Below, piece after piece: positions 11,918-22,332 of a stretch of 64,000 nt of DNA (positions are counted from its first letter, which is position 1; each line of letters opens with the position of its first letter). Source of the DNA: Jaltomata sinuosa (lineage: Eukaryota; Streptophyta; Magnoliopsida; Solanales; Solanaceae); assembly GCA_003996215.1 (NCBI GenBank), contig QJPP01000665.1, forward strand, positions 390,813 to 454,812, in the 5' to 3' direction. The notes below the pieces were generated by a model that was given only the letters and a program-made list of their open reading frames with translations, made no database searches and was not told the origin of the DNA. Made by a program: the position numbers and the translations under genes.

Positions 11918-14900
11918 TGTGATGACCCTTTCGGTCATCTTTGCATTTTTGTATTTATTGCACTGGTTAGAGCCTTCCTGTAGCGGCCCCAAGTCATTTA
12001 TGGCTTGTTGGGACCGGTAGTTCGGTGCCCTAGTCGTTCGTTTGGTCATTTTAGTTGTTCACCTATTTTAGAGCTTTAAACTTAGAATATCGTTGACTTT
12101 AGTCAACATTCTTAGCTAACATGCTCGGAATTGAATTGTGACAGTTTAGTTAGCTCCAGAGCGATGAGTTTGGTCTAGTTGGACCTTTAGTTGAGGCCTG
12201 AGAACTTCCGGTGTGGGTTTTGTGTGGTTTTCTCAGTTTTCAGGCCATTTAGAGTTGAAAGTGTAACTTCAGGTGACTTTCAATGATCAGAGTGTTGGAT
12301 TCGAAATCCGACGATTCCATCAGCTCCGAATGTTGAGTTTGGGCTAGGAAGATGGTTGGTTTGGGTTCCGGTTGAGTCGGACTCATTTTGAGCCTTTGAG
12401 TTCCTTTTCGTTAGTGTTGACTTGGGTCAACATTTCTCTGAAACGACCTCGTATGGAAGTTTCCTTGATTCCGCTGAGTCCGTAACATTGTTTTCACTCT
12501 ATTAGCACTATTGGTTTTTGAATATCGGTTTCCGATTGTGCCCGGAATGCCCCATCGAGTTTTCTAAAAAGTGTAAAAAATCAGCTGTGGACAGCAGCTA
12601 TTTATTGCTGTCATTTCGTTTTTTCCAGCTCTTCTCCTCACTTTTCTCATTCTAAAACTCAAAATTCTCTCCACCATTTTGCTCTAATTCAGTTCTAAAC
12701 CTTGGGGAATTATTTGTTCGTCGATTATCCGTAGTTCTTCGCCTCTTGGTAAGTCATCTTCCCCAACTTGCCTTCTTCGGTTTTTCTCTTAATTCCTCCA
12801 TTGATGCTCATCCAAAGCTTGGATTTTGTGATAGATTCTTCCCCCTAAGCTTGTGCATATTCGTGGGTGTGAAGTTTTATCCGTCTTGGGCTGATTTTCC
12901 ATCGTTTTGGTTAGTAATTCTTGCCCAATTTCCATTTTTATTTTGGAAATTTCCATTCTTTAATCCCCAACTTAGGCGGGTTGTTTTTGTGCCCTTCCCT
13001 TGTCCAATTGTGCTCAAATTTGGAGCATGCCTTCTTGGAATCATTGGAGTCATCGTGGTTCTTTTTGTTTTTGCTTTTTGGATTGTGGGACCCGTGAGCC
13101 CACTTTTGACTCGGATATCAACCCGGCTACAATTGTAGCAATATGGGTATCATTAGACTCCTCTTAATATTTTATTCATAAATTTGATAGTTTGATTCTC
13201 GTTCGGAGCTTCTCGGAGTAGCTTGGCCTCGGATATCATCGTTCCCGCAGCTTGTCATTGGATGACAGGTAGGTTACGGCTTAACTCCCTAAACTTCACA
13301 TATATTGGGTAAAATTGTACTAGTTGGCATCCTTGGGTTGGGTTATTAGGTTGGTACCACAGACCTTGAGCGCTTTTCCATGATTCGTCCTATTTCTTTT
13401 CTCCATTGTGTAGTATTCTTATTAGTTGATATATTTATTACCCTTGTGACCCCGTGAGGTCTAGTTGACTCTGGAACATAAAAGGTGGGATTATTGAGAA
13501 TGTCCGCGAGTCCCGGACATAGACATATCCTTCTAGGCTAGTTATGCTTGCTGAGTAGCTTCGGAGTCTATGCAGGGCTGTTAGGTTGATTGTGAGCTGT
13601 GAGGCAGCTATTTGGGTTGATCATATCATTTTCATGCATATAAAGAGGTTTTTCCACGTTTTATTATGGTTTTTGGCTTCGGGCCTACGAAAACTGATTT
13701 TCTAAACCTTACATGTCCCCGGGGGCCCATTTTCGATGAAATTAGATTTGGAAATGACTTTACTTGATATGTGGATCTTCTTGGGGTAAAGGAAGGTTAA
13801 AAATATGGTTTTATCATGATTTACCACTATTGCTACACTCGACCGGGTCGGAGTGCTAGCTGAGTTTTCTTACTGATTTGAAATGATATCAAGCTCGGCC
13901 GGGTCGAGCATCTGAGATGTTTTTACTACTGTTTTAGACCCAGTTGTTCCCGCACACCCTTGGAAGGGATTTTGAGACATCTTTTTCACTGTTTTAGTCC
14001 TAGACAGGGTCTAGGCATGCATATTTGAGACTTAGCCACTGGCTTGAACCCAGACTCAATTCTGGAGGACACGTTTTGATTTTGAGTTTTAGTATGGGGT
14101 CCGAGACCTCCATGGACCTTGCCGCTCTAGGCTTGAGGCTTTGGGCTATGTGTTCCGGGGAAGGGTATACGGTTGAGTAGAGGTATACGGGCTGTGTCCT
14201 TCCATGGACCCTGTTTTCTGGGACCGATTGGCATCGAAGAAGGTACATACAGAGGTTTTATTTCACCCCAAGGTTTTCATGCATTATATCATCCATTGTT
14301 TGAGATACCACCCTTGTTTGTTGTTTGTTGATTCTACTCTTCGGTAGTATGTGATGCCGAAGGGTTTGTTTCACTTAATTGCGTTCCTCGGTTGTATGGG
14401 CGGCCGAGGGACTGCAGGTAGATTCTTGTTACTTTATTCCGATATTGTTCCCTATTACGATTGAGTATGAGCATGATTACTGTAAGGTTGTGAGTTCCTA
14501 GATTGAGTTTTGTATGACTTGATTGGGTATTAATTCCTGTATGTCGAGCATGTCTACCTTTATTCTTCTCTCCCTTTTTCCTTATACTTGAGGGTACCGG
14601 TATACCGCCCATTTCTAGAACTTATTTTTATATATACTGCTTTTGCAAGGATCCCAGGTGCGCTGTCCTTACTTTCACCTATGCCTGTTGTGTGTGTATA
14701 TTCTATATGCTAGCCTTATATGTTGTTTCTGTTGTCTTCCCTCTAGGCTAGCTCCTGTGTGCTTATCATTGAATTCCCTTGACTGTTTGTTCCTACTCTG
14801 TCTACTATTGCTCTTTTACTTTATATGTGCCCAGTCAGCCTATGATATCTACTGGGTACCTTATGCTTTGCATTTGGTGCTCACCCTACCCTCTGCATCT

Positions 14901-15333
14901 TCTGGTGCATATCCTAGTGTGGGCCATCGCCGTTAGCGCATCGGAGACTCGTGCGGGGTGCAGTTTTTGGATCATCCAGGCTGAGGGTGAGCTCTTGGCA
15001 TTCAGAGCTTGACTTCAATTATCCTTGGAGTATTTTGTACTCTTATAGTTTAGGAGACATTGTGTATATATGACTTTTGGACCTTTGTACTCCTGATGTA
15101 GTTCGGATCTTATACGCTTTGATACCAGGTTTTGGGTTGGTTTAGATTTCGCTTGTTTATATCTCTCTTGTATCTATTTTCTTCTGATTATGCCCTTGCT
15201 TGCGCTTATGTATCAAATCTTCCGCTTAAACTGTTAGAAGGTAGCCCATTACTAATCGTTCTGGGCTACGGGGATTGGCTTGCCTACTGGGGGGTTGTAG
15301 GTGCCATCATGACCGAGAAATCGGGTCGTGACA
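11918..15333 (+). repeat. 3' LTR of plus-strand chromovirus
   Basis: 3416 bp, collinear with the 5' LTR. Ends GGGTCGTGACA, then the duplicated target GTTTT (15334-15338). No separate gene inside. Confidence 0.93.
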
Positions 15334-15639
15334 GTTTTGAAGTCAATCGTTCTATCTTGGTTCCTGTCAAAATGTTATAGCTTTGATTCTTATAACGGAT
15401 TCTCATGAATTCATTCCGGGTACATGTTTATTTGGCTTGGTTTAGCTTGATTATTATTTGTTTGGGTCTTTAGATTGTCATACGCTCGTAATTGTCAATT
15501 TTATGCAAATTGTGACTCTGACCAAATAGTTAGAACTGCTGAAATATATTAGCACATTTTCATTACGTCTTGATTGATTTGGTAAAATTATAGTGAGTAA
15601 CTAATGTCTTCCTTTCTTTATATGGGATTGATGACTAGC

Positions 15640-16400
15640 TCCAAATAACTTTCATGGTAAGTTTGGATCATCTTGCACCTAATTGTTTTGTTTCTTTGGA
15701 AAGTAGTCCTGTGACTGATCTCGTATGACGATTTGATTGATTTACTTTCCTCTAACTTGGTATGGACAACTTTAGCATTCGTTTATTTATGGTAAAGTTG
15801 ACTTATTTTCATACCCAAATCAATCCATCTCCCTTTTTTCTGCTTTCCTTTAATTGTGATCAGCCTTAGTACTTGTTTATTCATGGTAAGCTTTGATTGT
15901 TTCACACCCAATTGATTCGATTATCGATGGTAATTTTTGAAATACTTATCATAGCAGCATTATGATGGTGATACGAGACCTTATATAGCTAGTTTTTCAA
16001 AGTATATGACAATTTTGATACTCGTTTATTCTTGGTAAGGTGTGGGTTGTGATACTAAAGTGATTTTACTGATTTTTCTAAGGGACCAAATAAATGTATT
16101 TATTTCCTCAAACTAATTGTGATAGCCTTTGAGTATTTTCGGCAAACTTTGATTCACTCTAGCTACTAATTAGCCTTTCTTTAATTTCACTGGTTGTGAC
16201 TATTTAGTTCTTGTCTATTCTTGGAAAACTTAGTTGTTTTAACCCTTAATTGATTCGGTTTTGTGTTTAAGGAAAATATTTGTATTGATTGGTTCTTTGA
16301 CTGTTTTTCTTTTTTTGTTAATTTGGACAGTCTTTATACATAATTATTTATGGTAAGCTTTGGTGGTCTTACCCCTATTTGATTAATAGATTAATTAGGG
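15640..16400 (+). repeat. degenerate repeat family inside the Tat/Ogre LTR
   Basis: At least six variants of a unit containing TTTATTCATGGTAAGCTTTG followed by a CACACCCAATTGATTCG-like stretch (near 15648, 15778, 15871, 16022, 16213 and 16341). Copies are strongly diverged and unevenly spaced. Confidence 0.6.
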
Positions 16401-16477
16401 AATGAGATTTCCCTGATTTTGTTATCTTGATTGTTCCCTTCCTTTTTTAAAACCATGATGGAGCAGGACTTCTCCAA

Positions 16478-16485
16478 TATATAAA
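16478..16485 (+). promoter_or_regulatory. TATA-box candidate of the Tat/Ogre LTR
   Basis: TATATAAA inside an otherwise mixed-sequence part of the LTR. Position is compatible with a long U3 and a start site near 16510. No experimental support. Confidence 0.4.
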
Positions 16486-18403
16486 GATTGTTCATTTTTC
16501 TCTTAAAGATGATCTAGAATTCATATACTAAAAGTTCTCGACACTCCCAGAGAGGCTGGAGTTCACTATTCCCCTCTCTATTTGTATATCTCTAAGTTGT
16601 TATATTGTGTCTGAGAGCACTGGTTTTCTGAACTTCTTGTTTTGTTGCCTAACCGCCAAAGAAAAGAGTGATCAAGTACTTAATTGCTGGGCTGGTTGAC
16701 CAAGTTTACTGTCTTTCCAGTTTTCTTACATTGATTCTACTTCATCCCTGGTTCCTTACTAAGATTGATTCGGTTGGGACAAGTGAAGAGTTTCCCGAGA
16801 TTTGGGATCCATAGGGACTGTGTGTTCCAATTCAGTAGAACTTGATCTATTTTTAGTTTCTTCTGGTCATTTATTGGGTCTGTAATAATCATTGTATAGA
16901 CAACATTGATGTAACAATGAAACGAGGGGGCTGCCTTGGGGGACTGGGAAATTACGTGCTATGTGTTTCTTCTTCATTTTTTTTTAATTCTCAAGTTAGT
17001 GCTCTTTTATTTATTTTCATTCAAATAATTTTTTCAAGAATATAAATTTACAATTTGTTTTAAAACAATTTTCACCTCTTATGATTAAAACCACTGTTTA
17101 TGGTTCCCTTTTACCATTTGAAATAAACAGTGTTGTTTTGTTTTCACTAAATTATATAAATACTTCTCCTAACAAATAGTTAGTGAGAGGTAAAAAGATA
17201 TTACGAGGCCTAATCTCATTTTTTTTAAAATTAAGCTGACGCATCCCCGGGAGTACTACCTGCCAAAACTTTCAAAAGAGATTAGGTGTATCTATATTTA
17301 AATACATTTATGTGCTTATTATTTGAAATTTCAAATCTTTTGTTTGTCTTCAAATTATTATTATTAATTTTAAACTCTAAACCGACCTCAAAACAAATTG
17401 TTGCCAAGGTTGAAGAGCGCGATTAATAATATCGTGGTATCATTCCTATAAGGCAACAAACATTTTAAGTTTTCCAAAATTCTCTCATGACTTCATTTAA
17501 ACCTCGAATATATTTATTCTTATAAACTTAATTTTATTGCTACGTTATTTTTCTTCCTTACATGTCTGGGGTAGTTAGTATTTTTATTTCAAGACTTGTT
17601 ATTTTATGTTGTGATAAAAAATAGTTTCACTCGTGTAAATTGATTTGAATGGTCAATTGCGTATAATTTGTTAGCGTTATGCTCTTTAATAAACAAGCAA
17701 TATCTCTTTACTTTATTATTTTAATTATATTCTCTCTTCTCGCTTATCTAATATTAAAGAATTTCTATGATTAAACACCTAGTTATATTAATTTGTATTA
17801 GTTAATTAATTATCAAGTTTTACATGTCTAATTTCACTTATTCGCCTACTCTTTTAAACTAATAAGCAAATTTGTTATTTAAATCATTTTTATCACCTAG
17901 ATTCCTATTTATTAAATAATAATTTATGCCGAGTTTATTTACTTGTTCAAAAATAAAAAAATGTTCCATGATTAATCACTTAGTTATTTAAATTTGTATT
18001 AATCAAGTTTTTTATGTTAGTTTTTACTTGATTGTTTTAAATAATTAATAAAATAAATTTTCTTTTTTAATCGCTTTAATCACCTAGTTTCTTCTTTATT
18101 AGACAATAATTTACGTCTAGCTTATTTATTCATTTTTAAAATAAAGATTTTTCTATGTTAATCACCTAGTTATTTAAATTAGCATGTTAAAAAAATAAGT
18201 TACTTTTTTAGTGAATGAATCAATTTGTTTAATTATTTATCGCTTGTTTTGAAAATTACATTTAATTTGTTTACTTGTCTTAAGATAGAGTTTGTACGCT
18301 TATCACATAGCCAATTTAGCTTAATAAATTTTAACCTTTGTTTTATCATATTCTTCCCACATAAATAATAAATTTGGTCGGGACCCACATTTATGGACCT
18401 CGC

Positions 18404-18420
18404 AAGGTGCCTAACACCTT
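18404..18420 (+). other. conserved LTR hairpin AAGGTG/CACCTT
   Basis: AAGGTG, loop CCTAA, CACCTT: a perfect 6-bp stem near the LTR end. The same block, with changes, occurs in the minus-strand Tat/Ogre LTR at about 33260-33290, so it is conserved between two diverged families. Confidence 0.6.
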
Positions 18421-19221
18421 CCTTTCGACGTAACTTGAACCCTTACCCAATTTCTGGTGACGTAGATCTTAATTTCAGTTAATCGTAGTTAGTGTAGTAT
18501 GGTGCCCTAACGCACCTTAATTTGTTAGGTGGCGACTCTTCATGCTCTTTTAATCCCAAAAAGAGTTGTTACGTTGAATCTCGCTTTTCGCGAGAAAAAT
18601 GGGGCGCAACAATATATTCCCAATATCCCTTTCAAAATTACCCATTGTCGAGTTGTGAGACGTTGTGAATGTAAGATTGTATACTTGTTGGGAAAAAGAA
18701 TGATTATAATGTGATAATGACCGAACTCTTTGTAGAGCTTCCTACATATCTCGGGTTCATGAGAATCAGGTCAATGTAGTTCGAAAATATGAGGGTGTGT
18801 GAGAAGAAACGGTTTGGTGTCAATTTTGAAATTCTCTAAGTATCAAATTGATGACACTGGATATGTGACAGGGATTGTTGGTTATTGAATACCTGATCGC
18901 TTACACGTCCCATGTTGGTGTGATGTAGGAAGAACAATTCTTAAAAATACAAGTCACGATAGGTCAAATGACGCTTTTAGACTTGACATACAAAAATGTA
19001 AAAAACACATGTTATTAAAATGGTAAAAAGGCAAAGAAATGGACCGTATAACAAAATGTCTTTGGATGTTGACATGTTGTCTTTGGTCATCTTCGAAGTC
19101 ACATAAGATGTGGCCTCCAGCTTGTCTTTTGGAGCTTGAGAATGATGTCTCAGAATTGTATGAATAAAATGTTGATGCAACAGAATGGAGTTTCAGCTTA
19201 TTTCTCGAGACTTTGAGTCAA

Positions 19222-19940
19222 ACTCTGATTTGTTTCTCAGAGTGTTGGAATGAAAAGGGGATCCTGGGTTGTGTGCCAGGACCATGATGCAAACTTTGGA
19301 TTATGTGCCGAAGCGTTAATGAAAAAGGGATCCTGGGTTGTGTGTCAGGACCATGATGCATACTTCGGGTTATGTGCCAAAGCGTTAATGAAATAGAATC
19401 TTGGATTGTGTGATAAGATCCCAATGCATACTCCGGTTTATGTGCTGGAGTATTAAATGAAATGGAATCTTGAGTTGTGTTCCAAGATCCCGATGCATAC
19501 TTTGATTTGTGTGCCAAAACATTAATGAAATAGAATCTTGGATTGTGTGCCAAGATCTCGATGCATACTCTGATTTGTGTGAAGAAGCATTAATCAAAAT
19601 AGAATCTTGGGTTGTGTGCCAAGATTCTGATGCATACTCTGGTTTGTGTGTCGGAGCTTTGAATGAAATAAAATCTTAGATTGTGTGTCAAGATCCTGAT
19701 ACATACTTTGGTTTATGTGCCAAAGCGTTAATAAAATGGAATCTTGGATTGTGTGCCAAGATTCTGATGCATACTCTGGTTTGTGTGCCGAAGCATTGAA
19801 TGAAATAGAATCTTGGGTTGTGTGCCAAGATCTTGATGCATACTCTGATTTGTATGCCAGAGCATTAAATGAATGAAATCTTGGGTTGTGTGCCAAGATC
19901 CATATGCATACTCTGATTTATTGCCGGAGCATTAAATGAA
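19222..19940 (-). repeat. 69-bp tandem array of paired stem-loops, about 10 units
   Basis: Units spaced 68-70 bp (for example GAATCTTGG at 19396, 19465, 19533 and 19602). Each unit holds two inverted repeats with similar loops (GTTGTGTG or TTTATGTG): one around TCTTGG/CCAAGA and one around CTCTGG/CCAGAG. Stems change in a matched way between units (TCCTGG/CCAGGA, CTTTGG/CCAAAG, CTCCGG/CTGGAG). Because 69 is divisible by three, long apparent ORFs arise on the minus strand (about 19218-19896); they are repeats, not genes. Confidence 0.9.
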
Positions 19941-20110
19941 TACCCGCATTTGAAGGTGGGCGCCTGTAAAAGGGACTTGAATGTAAATATCCGCATTAGA
20001 AGGTCGGCACCTATAAAATGTACTGAAATGTAAATACTCGCATTAGAATGTGGGCGCCTTGAAAAAAAATTAAAATGCCCGTATTTGGAGGTGGGCGTCT
20101 GAGAAAGAAG
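19938..20110 (-). repeat. ~50-bp tandem repeat, four copies
   Basis: CCGCATTTGAAGGTGGGCGCC and variants at about 19942, 19990, 20037 and 20083, spaced 46-50 bp. Directly adjoins the 69-bp array. Confidence 0.8.
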
Positions 20111-21429
20111 AAAACCCTTTTTTGTGTAAGAATGTTGAAAAGAAAATCATGTCTTGACTTCAGTTGGGTACCAACAATTAGTCTTATGTATAAGAATTCC
20201 ACCATCTTTCCCAGCTAATCAAGATCAACTTCGGGTAATTCCTATAGTTTCAAGAGATACCTCAGACATACCTAAGTATCGACAAGATTTGTTCGTCCTG
20301 CCTCAAACAAAGATTTCAAACAATACCTATCCTCATGTTTCAAGTTTCCTCTCCAGAAAGAAAGTCCTATTTTTCACATATTTGGGTATTTTGATTGTGG
20401 GACATTTTGAGAAGTACACTCACACTCAGAAAGTTGTTCAATGCATGCGATTGTGATACCATAGGCTTGGCCTTCATGTAAGTATCCACTAATGTGAGAA
20501 CACTTAAAATAGGATCATGTAGTGCTTATTATTAGCTTGTAATGTAGGCTTGGGGATGGGTAGGATATTATTTTGGATAAAAGTGACTAATCCTCCCTTG
20601 AGCATGCACTGTATTTGTGCTTTGACATTTGTTGCATTTGGACGCTTGATCATCTTTGTTTCGTAGTCCCTTTCTTTTGAATTTGTATCGACTTTTTTTC
20701 GTTGTTGGAGTCTTTTTATCCGCTCCTTTTTCAGAGTTTCTTTTTTTTAGAAGTTTCTCCACCTTTGTTGAAGTTTTTTTTTTCGGATGGAATTTTTCCT
20801 CCTTCTTTGTTTGAAGTCGTCATTTGCTTTTATTTTTCTGGTACACTTGCATTTTTGCCTTTGGCAGCTTCTGCTTAGATCTTTATCGCAATTTGCACTC
20901 TTTCAATACGCTCAAGGAGGTCGAGCCAAAAGAGGGATAGTGCATGTAAGCACTCAGAAAGGTATAGGCTAAGATGTGGTTGTTCAAAGAAAAGGCTTTA
21001 GGCTCAAAAGGGAGAATGCTAGGGATAATGTCATTTGGTAGATTTTTGAAAGGCACAATCGGGTCAAAGAAGGTCTATAATCCTTTCCCAAATCAAGTGT
21101 AACTCAGGATTTTGCCTCAACAAACATTTAGGCCAAGTTATAGATCAATAATGCAATGCAATGAATTAATCTAATGCTTGCCACACAATGCACATGAAAC
21201 GATGAGATTGGTTTCATTCTTGTCTTATATGCATGCAAGAGAATTTTTTGAGTGTCATTAAGATGCAATTAAGAGGTACCAAAAGAATATATGGTTTACC
21301 ACGAAATTGGTCCTCTTCATCATACCATTCATTTCTTTCTCATGCACACTTCTAACTATGTTGGTACCAACCAAGTCAAAACTTTTATGTTTTCTTTTTC
21401 TTCTTATTTTTTGAAAAAATGGTACCAAA

Positions 21430-21990
21430 CCCTTAAGAGGGTTGCCTACGTATCTTGTGTAAACAAGAATCAGGTCTGCGTAGTTCAGGAAGATAGGGTA
21501 TATGATGTGAAATAAGAAAATAAACTATTTTTTTGGTAGAAAGGGTACCAAATCCAAGAAGGACTGCCTATGTATCTCATTGAGATAAGAATCAGGTGTG
21601 CGTAGTTCATGAAGTTTAATATGTGAAGTAAGAAAATGAAACTTTTTTTTGACCTTTTGTAAGAGAATTCTGAATCAAAGAAGGTCTGCCTACGTATCTC
21701 ATTGAAATGAGAATCAAGTATGCGTAGTTCATGAAGACGTGAAAAAAATGTATGTACAAACTCTCTTTTATTTCTAATAAAGAATACTGAATCCAAGAAG
21801 GGCTGCCTATGTATCCCATTGAGATGAGAATCAGGTTCGCGTAGTTCATGAAGATACGGACTAAAGTGTATGTACAAATTCTTTTTTTTATTCTAATAAG
21901 GAATACTGAACCCAAGAAGGGCTGCCTACATATCTCATCGAAATGAGAATCAGGTTCGCGTAGTTCGTGAGGATGGATAGCAAATGTATG
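21430..21990 (-). repeat. ~120-bp tandem repeat carrying a conserved stem-loop, five copies
   Basis: Copies of a GCCTACGTATCTC to CGTAGTTC block start near 21446, 21567, 21688, 21806 and 21925, a period of 118-121 bp. A T- or A-rich linker lies between blocks. The block pairs CTACG with CGTAG and TCTCAT with ATGAGA. Related single copies occur at about 18742, 31468 and 32078 and, in the opposite orientation, at about 430-482. ORFs on the minus strand (21485-22187) are read-throughs of the repeat. Confidence 0.88.
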
Positions 21991-22089
21991 TGCAGAAAAG
22001 AATTCACTTCTAGAAAAAATATAAGACAAAAATTAACATATTTACTAAATATAAAATATGTACAAAAATTAATGCAAGGATATAGACAA

Positions 22090-22316
22090 ACTCGGAGTGA
22101 TGCCTCGTATGCCGAGTGTTGGCGATATCCTCGATGAGAGAGTACCTCCCCATTGTTTTTGGGATGATTATTATTGCGATCTAACAATTATTTATGGGAA
22201 ACATCCATTATTGTGATCGTCTCCAATTGTTGTTGGAGATGATATGTTGTGGCCTCTCGATTGTTTGCGAGGGCACTTGTTGGTGTACCCGTCCCTGATT
22301 AGGTGGGGACAGTTCT
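22090..22316 (-). repeat. array of degenerate stem-loops, ~42-bp spacing
   Basis: Successive inverted repeats with ATTGTT-like loops: TCCCC/TGGGA near 22150, GTCTCCA/TGGAGAT near 22220, CCTCTCG/CGAGGG near 22254 and GTCCC/GGGGAC near 22290. Sequence identity between units is low, but the arm-loop-arm layout repeats. Confidence 0.65.
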
Positions 22317-22332
22317 ACTGTAAAGAAATAAG

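Larger units (their letters stand above)
3277..15333 (+). mobile_element. complete but decayed chromovirus (Ty3/gypsy, Tekay/Del-like), plus strand
   Basis: Two LTRs of about 3.42 kb (3277-6694 and 11918-15333) both begin TGTGATGACCC and end in GGGTCATGACA or GGGTCGTGACA. They flank gag, protease, RT, RNase H, integrase and a C-terminal chromodomain. The five bases before the left LTR and after the right LTR are both GTTTT, so this is one insertion, into the LTR of the Tat/Ogre element. The two LTRs show many substitutions and small indels against each other, so it is not recent. The coding region is broken by numerous stops and several frameshifts. Tekay/Del is the best guess from long LTRs plus chromodomain. 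Confidence 0.92.
1..18611 (+). mobile_element. Tat/Ogre-type LTR retrotransposon, 3' part, split by a chromovirus
   Basis: The 3' portion of a Ty3/gypsy element of the Tat/Ogre kind: gag remnant (1-333), repeat-rich 3' UTR, purine tract at 2211-2225, then an LTR from 2226 (TGTTGACACCC) to 18611 (GGGGCGCAACA) with inverted ends TGTTG/CAACA. The LTR is interrupted by the element at 3277-15333; without it the LTR is about 4.3 kb, a size known for Ogre LTRs. The polypurine tract immediately left of 2226 and the lack of a primer site right of 18611 mark this as the 3' LTR. The 5' LTR is outside the window. No RT, RNase H or integrase lies between gag and the 3' UTR. Confidence 0.8.
15339..18611 (+). 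repeat. Tat/Ogre 3' LTR, right segment
   Basis: Resumes the LTR begun at 2226. It carries a TATA-box candidate (16478), a GC-poor tail, a conserved hairpin near 18404 and the terminal CAACA at 18607-18611. The next bases, ATATA (18612-18616), would be its target duplication; the partner is outside the window. No gene. Confidence 0.8.
18612..22332 (-). mobile_element. interior of minus-strand Tat/Ogre-like element, distal part (no gag-pol)
   Basis: Assigned to the element whose 5' LTR is 33072-36005, because the flanks of the intervening chromovirus are joined by a perfect ATAAG duplication (22328-22332 and 30797-30801). The contents are almost entirely tandem arrays (18740 motif, 19222-19940, 19938-20110, 21430-21990, 22090-22316). 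ORFs at 20154-20456 (+) and 20568-20762 (-; lysine-rich, one C-x2-C) have no recognisable domain. The left end is cut by the plus-strand Tat/Ogre LTR. Confidence 0.65.

Noticed and set aside
19218..19896. Several repetitive minus-strand ORFs with a 23-residue period
   Set aside because: A 69-bp repeat divisible by three keeps any stop-free frame open. The repeat is explained by paired arms, and the reading frames shift between units.
20154..20972. ORFs 20154-20456 (+), 20568-20762 (-) and 20787-20972 (+) as genes
   Set aside because: No recognisable motif apart from one C-x2-C; embedded in the repeat interior of a retroelement.
21485..22187. Overlapping minus-strand ORFs (130, 137 and 99 codons)
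   Set aside because: They are read-throughs of the 120-bp tandem repeat in three frames and have no domain.
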